Assembly: GCA_964551475.1 (NCBI GenBank)
Contig: CAZKCI010000042.1
Location: 1-26,517, forward strand
Length of the DNA: 26,517 bases
Direction of reading: 5' to 3'
Source of the DNA: CAZKCI01 sp964551475
GTDB taxonomy: Bacteria; Auribacterota; Erginobacteria; Erginobacterales; CAZKCI01
This document shows, in pieces, positions 13,009-19,426 of the stretch (its first letter is position 1; each line of letters starts with the position of its first letter). Made by a program: the position numbers and the translations under genes. The notes under the pieces are model-generated. The model saw nothing but the letters and a program-made list of their open reading frames with translations. It had not been told where the DNA came from and did no database searches.

Positions 13009-14889
13009 TCAGAAGCCTTGGCGGCGGAGGGTTTCGAGGTTGCGGCGGATATCGATATTCCCCGGCTCGAGGCGGAGAGCCGATTCCCAGGCGCGTCGGG
13101 CGGAGAGGTAGTCCTGGGTCTGATAGTAGCAGTAACCGAGAGAGCCGAGCGCGAGCGGTGAATAGGGGTCGCGTTTCAAGGCCTGCTCGTACGCCTCGAT
13201 CGCCCGCGGATAGTCCTTCTGGTTGATGTAGATCTCCCCCAGGTTGAGATAGCCCTTGGCGTCGAACGGCCTCTCGGCGATGAACTTCTCGATAGTCTCG
13301 ATCGCCTTTCCCGCCTCCCCCAGGCGCAGGTAGAGCGTGGACAGGTTCATCAGGACCAGGGGGTCGCCGGGGTTCAGGCGGGCGGAGGACTGAAAGCTGG
13401 CCAGTGATTTCTCATACTCCCCCATCTCCCCGTAGACCACGCCGAGGCTGTTGTGATAGAGCGGCTCGCGGGGGAAGATAGCGATCGCCGCCAAGAGCTC
13501 CCTCTCCGCTTCCGGGAGCCGGCGGAGGCGGAAGTACTCGTTCCCCAGGCCGTGGCGCGCCTTGGAGCTGTCCGGGGAGACCGCCGCCGCCCGCCCGAAG
13601 AGGATCAGATTGTTCTCCCACTCCCGGTTTCTCTTCAGTGTCTGAAGGGAGAAGATGGCCAGAACGGCGATCAGAAAAATGATCGTTCCCTGCTTGCGGT
13701 CGCCTTCTCGGGGGAAAAGGACGCCGGCGGACCAGAGGCAGAAACCGAAAGCCGGCAGGTAGAAGAAACGCTCCGCTCCCAGTCGGGAAGAGGGGACGAG
13801 GTTGATCACCGGAAGGAGGGAGAGGAGGAAGAAGGCGGCGCCGAACTTCGCTTCCTTCCCGCTTCTCTCGCCGGTCAGCGCCTGAAGGAAAAAGGCCAGG
13901 GCGAGGAGGGCCGGGAGGAGGAGGCGGCCGGACCAGATCAGGCCGGCGAAGGGGTCGGGGTATTCCACGCTCAGGTTGAGGGGGAAGAAGGCCAGGCGGA
14001 TGTAGAAGCCCAGGCTTTTGGCGGCCAGGACGATTCGCGCGAAGGGATCGCCGAAGTCGGGGGCGGTGGGGAGCGTCCCCTGCTGGTAGAGAATTTGGAA
14101 ACGGAGAAAGGCGTAAAGGGCGGCCGCGATGAAAAAGGGAAGGAGGCGGAGGACGGGGAAACGCCGCCGTCTTCCGCGGATGAACTCGAAGGCGAGCAGG
14201 GCGAGGGGGAAAGCGGCCGCCATCTCCTTCGCCAGGAGCGCCGCGACGAAAAAGAGGAGGGACGCGGCCAGAAAAATGCAGTGTCGCTTCGCTTGCGGTA
14301 CCGTCCTTTGCTCGCTGTCGCGAGCCAAGGACTGGCCGGATCGTCCTTGGCTCGCTTTGGCGAGCCAAGAACTTGTCGGCTCGCTCCGCTGGCACAACTG
14401 CTCGTCTCCCGCGCGGAGGTAAAAGAGGAGAGACAGGAAGCAGAAGAGGGCGCAGAGGGGGTCTTCGCGGAAAGAGATGCCGGCCACCGCCTCGGTCAGG
14501 GCGGGGTGGACGGCGAAGAGCAGGGCGGCGGCGGTTGCGGGCAGCCGCCGCCGGAAGAGGCGGAGAGCGATCAACCAGGCGGTGACGGCGGCGGCGGCAT
14601 GGAGGAGGAGATCGGTCAGGTGGTAGCCCCAGGGATTGATCGACCAGAAGGCGTAGTCCCAGAAGTAGGTGAGCGTGACCAGGGGGCGGAAGGAATACTC
14701 CTCGGCGCGGACGTAATAGTCGGCGGTGAAGATGCGGGGGGCGTTCCTCCAGTCCCGGATGAAGAGATTCTCCTCCACCGTGACCGCGTCGTCGTAGACG
14801 AAGCGGTTATAGAAGGTGGGGGAGTAGACGGCGGCGGCGAGGAGGACGATGGCCAGTATGGTCAGAAGATCGCGGAGACGGGGGGACAT
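13009..14889 (-). CDS. TMTC-like membrane glycosyltransferase with C-terminal TPRs
   Basis: The 626-aa product is a polytopic membrane protein. After TM1 (residues 8-22) the first outside loop contains FVYDDAV, the acidic pair (Asp33-Asp34) that is the signature of GT-C protein O-mannosyltransferases such as TMTC and PMT. Further helices follow, with HLTDLLLHAAAA, FAVHPALTEAVAGISFREDPL and AKEMAAAFPLALL. The DUF1736-like segment RIVLAAKSLGFYIRLAFFPLNLSVEYP is characteristic of TMTC proteins. Residues from about 436 to 620 hold about five TPRs (NSLGVVYGEMGEYEKSL, LGEIYINQKDYPRAIEAYEQAL). It probably transfers a sugar from a lipid donor to secreted proteins. Residues from about 163 to 203 are an in-frame repeat insertion between two TM helices. 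No Shine-Dalgarno is visible before ATG 14889. Confidence 0.85.
   Translation of the reverse strand: MSPRLRDLLTILAIVLLAAAVYSPTFYNRFVYDDAVTVEENLFIRDWRNAPRIFTADYYVRAEEYSFRPLVTLTYFWDYAFWSINPWGYHLTDLLLHAAAAVTAWLIALRLFRRRLPATAAALLFAVHPALTEAVAGISFREDPLCALFCFLSLLFYLRAGDEQLCQRSEPTSSWLAKASQGRSGQSLARDSEQRTVPQAKRHCIFLAASLLFFVAALLAKEMAAAFPLALLAFEFIRGRRRRFPVLRLLPFFIAAALYAFLRFQILYQQGTLPTAPDFGDPFARIVLAAKSLGFYIRLAFFPLNLSVEYPDPFAGLIWSGRLLLPALLALAFFLQALTGERSGKEAKFGAAFFLLSLLPVINLVPSSRLGAERFFYLPAFGFCLWSAGVLFPREGDRKQGTIIFLIAVLAIFSLQTLKRNREWENNLILFGRAAAVSPDSSKARHGLGNEYFRLRRLPEAERELLAAIAIFPREPLYHNSLGVVYGEMGEYEKSLASFQSSARLNPGDPLVLMNLSTLYLRLGEAGKAIETIEKFIAERPFDAKGYLNLGEIYINQKDYPRAIEAYEQALKRDPYSPLALGSLGYCYYQTQDYLSARRAWESALRLEPGNIDIRRNLETLRRQGF
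14301..14380. repeat. 40-bp tandem palindrome inside the TMTC-like gene
   Basis: Two 40-bp units (14301-14340 and 14341-14380) each centre on a hairpin: CCTTTGCTCGC / GCGAGCCAAGG (14305-14330) and CTTGGCTCGC / GCGAGCCAAG (14346-14369), with 4-nt loops. A degenerate continuation follows to about 14405. The insertion encodes a polar stretch (WLAKASQGRSGQ, RDSEQRTV) in an otherwise hydrophobic protein without breaking the frame. Confidence 0.8.
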
Positions 14890-14902
14890 GGGGGATGGGG
14901 GA

Positions 14903-14974
14903 TGTAGGCCCGATCTGCGATCGGGCGTCCAGGCCTACAACAGCCTGGCCGCCGGTTCACAGAACCGGCCTACA
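14903..14974. repeat. Inverted pair of REP-like units
   Basis: The unit at 14903-14927 (+) has stem CCCGATC/GATCGGG with a TGC loop. The unit at 14950-14974 (-) has stem CCGGTTC/GAACCGG. A stray GGCCTACA half-unit lies between them at 14932. The pair occupies the 97-bp gap between the cyclase gene and the downstream TMTC-like gene, in the head-to-head layout seen in REP/BIME elements. Confidence 0.88.
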
Positions 14975-14986
14975 TCCCCCTCTCGG

Positions 14987-15814
14987 TTATTTTGCCCGGG
15001 GCTCTTCCAGGGCCACGATCCGGCAGATGCAGGACTCCATCTCCAGCGCCCGCCAGGGGAAGGCCCCGATCCAGAGACGCTGGTTGGAGCACTTGTCGAT
15101 GTCGCCGCCCAGGCACTCGGCGTGCACGATCCGCTTGGGGAAGAGCTTCAGGTGCATCACCTGGTAGTAGTAGTCCGGCGGATACATCTCGTCCCAGGAT
15201 TTGCCGAAGGTCTTCCGGAGCTTCGCTTCGGCTAAAGCGAAGTGCTTGGGCTGCCAGGTGCGGATGATGGTGTTCATCGGGTGGTCGGCGGACCCGCAGT
15301 CCACGCCGATCCACTTGATCTTCATCTTCACGCACCACTTGTCGAATTCGGGGCTGGGGCCGGGGTGCATGATCATGTAGCGGACCTCGTCGGCCTCGGC
15401 GTGGGTCCAGTCGTAGCGGTGGTAGCCGGTGTTGATGATCAGGATGTCCCCCTCCCGGATGTCGGCGTGCTTCATCAGCATCTCGGGGGAATAGACGCTG
15501 TAGTCGGAGACCTCCTCGGAGATGTCCACCACCACTCCCTGCCCGACCCATTCCTGGATGGGGACCTGGCCGATCGCCCGCCCGTGGCCGTAGAAGTGGA
15601 TTTCCCCGTCCATGTGGGTGCCCACGTGGTTGGAGGTCTGGATGATCTGGCCGTTGGCGCCCATTCCGCCGCCGTAACAGCCGGCGATCCGCTTGAAATA
15701 CTGGAGCTGGAGCGGCATGTAGCTCGGCCAGGGCGGGGTGTGAATGGAGAGGGGCTGGGTCAGGTCGTGGATCTTGACCTTGGACATGAATTTCAAAAAC
15801 TCCTCGCTGTTCAT
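14987..15814 (-). CDS. Cyclase / kynurenine formamidase-like metal-dependent hydrolase (PF04199 family)
   Basis: The 275-aa product has the family's metal-binding signature HVGTHMDGEIHF (His63, His67, Asp69, His73), preceded by HDLTQPLSIHTPPWP. Further family features are GDILIINTGYHRYDW, WIGVDCGSADHPMNT and a late HAECLGGDIDKC block whose His and Glu complete the usual di-metal site. The start at ATG 15814 is backed by a strong GGAGGTGA at 15826-15819. Family members hydrolyse N-formylkynurenine, cyclic amides or related small molecules; the substrate here is unknown. Two genes upstream on the same strand is an amidohydrolase, which suggests a small catabolic pair, although foldback repeats and a TPR lipoprotein gene lie between. 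Confidence 0.88.
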   Translation of the reverse strand: MNSEEFLKFMSKVKIHDLTQPLSIHTPPWPSYMPLQLQYFKRIAGCYGGGMGANGQIIQTSNHVGTHMDGEIHFYGHGRAIGQVPIQEWVGQGVVVDISEEVSDYSVYSPEMLMKHADIREGDILIINTGYHRYDWTHAEADEVRYMIMHPGPSPEFDKWCVKMKIKWIGVDCGSADHPMNTIIRTWQPKHFALAEAKLRKTFGKSWDEMYPPDYYYQVMHLKLFPKRIVHAECLGGDIDKCSNQRLWIGAFPWRALEMESCICRIVALEEPRAK

Positions 15815-15847
15815 GCGCTCACCTCCGGGTAAAGGTTAATCGGGTTA

Positions 15848-15908
15848 TCAGGTTCACGGTTATCTTCATGTTTTTCCAACCTCTGAACCGTTGAACCCTT
15901 GAACCTGA
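15848..15908. repeat. TGAACC direct and inverted repeats upstream of the cyclase gene
   Basis: Three tandem 8-mers (TGAACCGT, TGAACCCT, TGAACCTG; 15884-15907) face an inverted copy of the end (TCAGGTT at 15848-15854, followed by CACGGTT). The arrangement folds into an imperfect hairpin in the leader or promoter region of the cyclase gene. Its function is unknown. Confidence 0.5.
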
Positions 15909-15954
15909 GTACATGCGATTTTTGTATCAGAACGCCCTCTCGAGGGAAAGGTTA

Positions 15955-16083
15955 ATAGGTCAGGGTTAGGAAGTGGGTCTGGCAGATGGGTTAGGGTTAG
16001 GTGCGGCCTGGCTGACCGCCAGCCGGGCCAGACCATTGACCTTACCCATCTTCCAGACCGATCACCTTACCCTTACCCATCGA
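15955..16083. repeat. Foldback element, copy 1
   Basis: The left arm carries GGGTTAGGAAGTGGGTCTGG followed by GATGGGTTAGGGTTAGGTG. The right arm carries the complementary ACCTTACCCATC, CCAGACC and CCTTACCCTTACCCATCG. The centre is GC-rich with its own short hairpin (CTGGC, TGACC, GCCAG). It abuts the stop codon (16086-16084) of the TPR lipoprotein gene. Confidence 0.8.
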
Positions 16084-17451
16084 CTATCTTTTCGGCGGCG
16101 TGGGGTGGGACTCGATCTTCTTCAGGACCGACTCGAAAAACAGTTCGGCGGCGGGGGCTTTCGGCCGGGGGGATGCCTCCGGCGTCCCGGCCATCTTCTT
16201 GGCCGCTCCCTCGGCCTCCCGCCCGTCCGCTCCATCGGGGTCGAGCGCCGCGGCTTTACGGAACTCTTCCTCGGCCTGTTCGCTCTCCCCCGTCGTTTCA
16301 TAGATCCGCCCGAGCAGGAGGTGGGTCCGGGCGTAATCCGGCTTCAGGGCCAGGGCCTTCTCCAGTGCGCTTTTGGCCTGCTGGAAGCGGCTCTGCTTCA
16401 TCTGGAGTTCGGCCAGATGGAGGTAGAAAAGCTCGTTGCCGGCGTTCAGATCGATCGCCCAGACGAACGATTTATAGGCGGCGTCGAGGTCTCCGGTCTC
16501 CATCTGGGCCCGCCCGAGGAGATCGTAGGAAGCCGCCTCCTGGGGGGCGAGGGAGACGGCGGTGCGCAGGAATCCGATCGCTTCCTCGTATTTCTCTTCC
16601 CTCAGGGCGATCTCGCCCAGGCGCATGTAGGCGGGAGGGAAGGAGGCTTTCATGCTCACGATGGTTTCGAACGACCAGCGGGCCTCTTCGAGTTCGCCCC
16701 GTTTCAGATGGATGTTGCCGGAGAGAAAGTGGGCGGGGATGAGCGTCGGCTGCAGGCGGATCGCTTCCCGGTACTCTCTGAGCGCCCCGTCCTCGTCGCC
16801 TTCCTGGTCCAGGACCAGGCCGAGGTTCAGTCGTCCCTTGGCGTAGTCGGGGCGGATTTTCAGGGCCTCTTCCATCGCCTCCCGGGCCTTCTTCAGCTCT
16901 TTCTTCTGGAGGAGGACCATGCCCAGGTTGTTGTAGGCTTCGGGATTCCTGGGGTTGATGGCGATGGCGCGGCTGAAGGCCCCGGCCGCCTCGTCCAAGT
17001 TGTCGATCTTCCCCCAGAGGACGCCGAGCTCGTTGTAGACTTCGGGGTTGATCGGCTCGAGCCGGGCGGCCCGGCGCATGGCGTCGATCGCCTCGTCGAC
17101 GCGGTCGGCTTCGTCCAGGGCCCGGGCCAGGTTCTTCCAGGCCTCGGCCGAGGTGGGGTTGATTTTGGCCGCGGTCCGGCCCCATTCGATCGCCTGGGGA
17201 GTTTTCTGGAGGAGGAGATAGGTTCGGGAGAGTCCTGCGGCGGCCCGGTCGGATCCGGGAGAGGACGCGAAGGCCTCCTGGAAGGCGGCCTCCGCCTCGC
17301 CGAGGCGGCCGGCGGCGAGGGATGCTTCGGCCCGGCGGAGAGTCTCCCGGACGGCCAGCTCCTCCGGTCCGACCAGCGGGGCGGGGGGCTTCTCCCCGCA
17401 GGAGAGGAAGATGCAGAAGGGCAGAAGCAGAAGGAGAGAAGCGAGTTTCAT
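16084..17451 (-). CDS. TPR-repeat lipoprotein
   Basis: The start is placed at ATG 17451 because the product then begins with a lipoprotein signal peptide, MKLASLLLLLPFCIFLSC, with Cys18 as the lipidated residue. An upstream ATG at 17499 would add sequence from the repeat. The 455-aa chain is almost entirely tetratricopeptide repeats, about ten units from residue 35 to 420 (for example AWKNLARALDEADRVDEAI, YNELGVLWGKIDNLDEAAGAF, LHLAELQMKQSRFQQAKSAL). It ends in a short Pro/Lys-rich tail. TPR lipoproteins usually act as assembly or scaffold partners at the outer or inner membrane. No enzymatic domain is present. The gene is bracketed by foldback elements on both sides and lies between two enzyme genes on the same strand. 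Confidence 0.88.
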   Translation of the reverse strand: MKLASLLLLLPFCIFLSCGEKPPAPLVGPEELAVRETLRRAEASLAAGRLGEAEAAFQEAFASSPGSDRAAAGLSRTYLLLQKTPQAIEWGRTAAKINPTSAEAWKNLARALDEADRVDEAIDAMRRAARLEPINPEVYNELGVLWGKIDNLDEAAGAFSRAIAINPRNPEAYNNLGMVLLQKKELKKAREAMEEALKIRPDYAKGRLNLGLVLDQEGDEDGALREYREAIRLQPTLIPAHFLSGNIHLKRGELEEARWSFETIVSMKASFPPAYMRLGEIALREEKYEEAIGFLRTAVSLAPQEAASYDLLGRAQMETGDLDAAYKSFVWAIDLNAGNELFYLHLAELQMKQSRFQQAKSALEKALALKPDYARTHLLLGRIYETTGESEQAEEEFRKAAALDPDGADGREAEGAAKKMAGTPEASPRPKAPAAELFFESVLKKIESHPTPPKR

Positions 17452-17464
17452 CGCAAACGATAGG

Positions 17465-17595
17465 AATGGGGTTAGGGTTAGGAAGTGGGTCTGGTGCATG
17501 GGTTAGGGTTAGGTGCTCCCCCGGTAAACCACCAGACGGGCCAGATCATCAGACCTTACCCATCGACCAAACCCACTTCTTTACCCTGACCCATA
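17465..17595. repeat. Foldback element, copy 2
   Basis: The left arm has GGTTAGGGTTAGGAAGTGGG, TCTGGTGCATGGG and TTAGGGTTAGGTG. The right arm has ACCTTACCCATCGACC, AAACCCACTTC and TTTACCCTGACCCAT. It lies immediately upstream of the TPR lipoprotein start. Confidence 0.82.
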
Positions 17596-17607
17596 AACTG
17601 ATTGGAT

Positions 17608-17728
17608 GAAGGGTGAGGGTTAGGAAGTGGGTCTGGTAAATAGGTCAGGGTTAGGTGTGGCGGCACGGCCGGCCGCACCATCGACTTGACCCATCGACCA
17701 GACCCACTTCCTGACCCTAACCCATTGA
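17608..17728. repeat. Foldback element, copy 3
   Basis: The left arm has GAGGGTTAGGAAGTGGG and TCTGGTAAATAGGTCAGGG. The right arm has TTGACCCATCGACCAGACCC and ACTTCCTGACCCTAACCCAT. The centre is a GC palindrome (GGCCGGCC). It follows copy 2 after 12 bp. Copies 2 and 3 together with the REP unit at 17740 fill the 326-bp gap between the lipoprotein and amidohydrolase genes. Confidence 0.82.
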
Positions 17729-17739
17729 CTGGCTTCACC

Positions 17740-17764
17740 CGCCGGAACACAGTTCCGGCCTACA
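17740..17764 (-). repeat. REP-like unit, fourth stem variant
   Basis: Read on the minus strand: TGTAGG, stem CCGGAAC, loop TGT, stem GTTCCGG, CG. It differs from the common unit at two stem positions on each side, with pairing retained. It lies 13 bp beyond the stop codon of the amidohydrolase gene. Confidence 0.85.
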
Positions 17765-17777
17765 GCTTCCAGATCCA

Positions 17778-18971
17778 TCATTTCGTCAGCAGTTTACCAT
17801 GGCTGATCACGAAGCGGGGCTCGCCGTGGTTCCGCAGGGCTTCCAGCGTGTTCTCATCGCGGAGGACGACCAGGTGGGCGGGCTTGCCCGCCTCCAGGCC
17901 GAAGGATTCGATCCCCATCCCGCGGGCGGCGTTCGTCGAGATCATGTCGTAGAGGACGTCCATCTCCGCCTCGGTGGTCATCCAGAGGAGGTGCGAGTTC
18001 AGGAAGGCCACTTCCAGCATGTTGTTCCGACCGTAGGGGTAGTAGGCGTCGGAAATGTCGTCCTGGCCGAGGCAGACCAGCGCCCCCTCCCGGAGCAAGT
18101 CCTTGACCCGGGCGTGGAGCGGCCCGGTGTGGGGATCGCTGACCACGCCGACCTTCGCCCGCTTCAGGATGGCGACGAGCTTCATGAAGTAGGGATCGGG
18201 GTACTGGCTCATCGCCCGGGCGTGGTGGGCAAGCACCCGCCCCTCCCAGCGGTTCTTGATCGTCGAGAGGGCCAGCATCTCCAGTGTCCGCAAGCCCGGG
18301 TCGCCCGCGTCGTCCACCAGCATCGAGATGTTTTTACCGTAGCGGACGGCGAGGCGGAACATGGCGTCGATGTGCTCCTGCTCGTCCTTCTCGGTGTATT
18401 CGATCCAGGGAATGCCGCCGACGACGTCCGCGCCCAGGTCGAGGGCCTCGCGGACCAGCCGGTCCGCCCCCGGCTCCCGCACCACGCCGTCCTGGGGGAA
18501 AGCGACCACCTGGACGTCGACGATGCCCCGGAACTCCTCCCGGGCCTTGAGCAGGGCCTTGATCCCCTCGAGCTTCGCCTTGCTGTCCACGTCGGCGAAG
18601 GCCCGGATGTGGAGAACGCCGTTGCGGGCGGCGAGCTGCAGCGCTTTGCGGACGTTGGGGAGGATCCACTTCTCGTCGTACTTCTCCTTGATCTTGGAGG
18701 CGGCTTCGATGGCGGTCATCGCCTTGCCCATCCCCTCGCCGTGGTAGTCCTTCAAGGCCTCCTCGCTCATCATCATCAGGGTGTAGACCTTGCAGAGGTG
18801 AAGGTGGGCGTTGACGAAGGACTCGGTGACCAGCTTGCCTTCGGCGTCGATCTTCTTCTTGGCGGCGCCGGAGATTTTGCGGGCGATCTTCTCGATCTTG
18901 CCGCCGCCCACGGCGATGTCCCAGGTCCCGGGCTTTCTCCGCAGCTTGGCGTTGGCAATCAGGATGTCCAT
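17778..18971 (-). CDS. Cytosine deaminase-like amidohydrolase with altered metal site
   Basis: The 397-aa product aligns by eye with the cytosine deaminase branch of the amidohydrolase superfamily: NAHLHL (His56, His58), HIRAFADVD, VVAFPQDG (Gln160, equivalent to the substrate-binding Gln of CodA), DLGADVVGGIP, LAHHARAM (His249/250), GQDDISDAYYPYG (Asp304-Asp305) and NMLEVA. In CodA the fourth strand reads HCDE; here it is LVDD (218-221), so the third metal-ligand His is Leu and the catalytic Glu is Asp. The His before the final Asp pair is Gln303. The product may be a subfamily with different chemistry or a weakened enzyme. The start at ATG 18971 has GGGAGGAGA just upstream. It heads the run of minus-strand genes that includes the TPR lipoprotein and the cyclase. 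Confidence 0.85.
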   Translation of the reverse strand: MDILIANAKLRRKPGTWDIAVGGGKIEKIARKISGAAKKKIDAEGKLVTESFVNAHLHLCKVYTLMMMSEEALKDYHGEGMGKAMTAIEAASKIKEKYDEKWILPNVRKALQLAARNGVLHIRAFADVDSKAKLEGIKALLKAREEFRGIVDVQVVAFPQDGVVREPGADRLVREALDLGADVVGGIPWIEYTEKDEQEHIDAMFRLAVRYGKNISMLVDDAGDPGLRTLEMLALSTIKNRWEGRVLAHHARAMSQYPDPYFMKLVAILKRAKVGVVSDPHTGPLHARVKDLLREGALVCLGQDDISDAYYPYGRNNMLEVAFLNSHLLWMTTEAEMDVLYDMISTNAARGMGIESFGLEAGKPAHLVVLRDENTLEALRNHGEPRFVISHGKLLTK

Positions 18972-19060
18972 AGCTCTCCTCCCAGGTAGGATGGTGGCGC
19001 GTTGGCGACGAAGGAATTATAGGCCAGGGGCGGGGGGGAAACAAGAGGAACCCCGCAAGA

Positions 19061-19082
19061 TGAATGTCCTTACGGACATTCA
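19061..19082. repeat. Perfect 9-bp-arm palindrome in the divergent gap
   Basis: TGAATGTCC (19061-19069), loop TTAC, GGACATTCA (19074-19082). It lies 90 bp upstream of the amidohydrolase start and 112 bp upstream of the zinc-ribbon start, so it could be an operator for either side. No T tract follows. Confidence 0.5.
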
Positions 19083-19088
19083 GCGCGG

Positions 19089-19131
19089 TCCAGGCGCAAC
19101 CTTACGTAACCTCGCGTATCCTGGCGTAACC
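19089..19131. repeat. Four phased 10-bp tandem repeats
   Basis: TCCAGGCGCA, ACCTTACGTA, ACCTCGCGTA and TCCTGGCGTA follow one another without gaps, then ACC and a T run (19133-19138). The 10-bp period puts every copy on the same face of the helix. The rest of the 222-bp divergent gap (18972-19193) shows only a TATAAA at about 19172 as a possible -10. Confidence 0.55.
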
Positions 19132-19193
19132 TTTTTTCCTCTCCCGCGTTGCGCTGCCGCAGAGGATGGGGTATAAAGTGCGCAACGGCTCCC

Positions 19194-19406
19194 ATGAACG
19201 GCGATTCTCCCATGCTTTGCCCCGACTGCCGCCGGACGATGGTGGACATCACCCGGGCTCTCTCCTGGGGACGGGAAAAGGAGAGGGAAGGTGAGGAGTG
19301 GGAGGAAGAGGGGAACCCCCTCTTCGGGAAGAATGAGGGGCCGGAGGAGATGGAAAAGACCTGGGAATGCCCCGTTTGCGGGCGGAGGGAATACGGAAAA
19401 CAGTAA
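19194..19406 (+). CDS. Small zinc-ribbon protein
   Basis: From ATG 19194 the product is 70 aa; ATG 19212 would give 64. It begins near a CPDC pair (MLCPDCRRTMVDI) and ends with CPVC (WECPVCGRREYGK). The two are separated by about 45 charged residues rich in Glu and Gly. Two CxxC pairs are enough for one zinc ribbon. No clear ribosome site is seen. Its stop is 20 bp before the start of the metallo-beta-lactamase gene, so the two may be cotranscribed. The function is unknown. A chance open frame is possible, but the paired CxxC knuckles at both ends argue for a real protein. Confidence 0.5.
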   Translation: MNGDSPMLCPDCRRTMVDITRALSWGREKEREGEEWEEEGNPLFGKNEGPEEMEKTWECPVCGRREYGKQ

Positions 19407-19426
19407 ATGAACAAGAAGAATATGGC

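Noticed and set aside
13453..14907. Long + strand open frame opposite the TMTC-like gene
   Set aside because: Its translation is Glu/Gly/Arg-rich low-complexity text, a usual shadow of GC-rich coding DNA; the minus strand has clear membrane, GT-C and TPR features.
15973..17463. 496-codon + strand frame opposite the TPR lipoprotein
   Set aside because: There are no recognisable motifs and the composition follows the antisense of TPR codons; the minus strand has a lipobox and about ten TPRs.
15961..17728. Telomere-like GGGTTAGGGTTAG sequence as evidence of eukaryotic DNA or a linear replicon end
   Set aside because: The words occur as inverted arms of internal repeat elements between bacterial genes, not as a terminal tandem array.
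7560..17764. REP-like units as a CRISPR array
   Set aside because: Units are scattered, in both orientations, with irregular spacing, and three are inside a coding frame.
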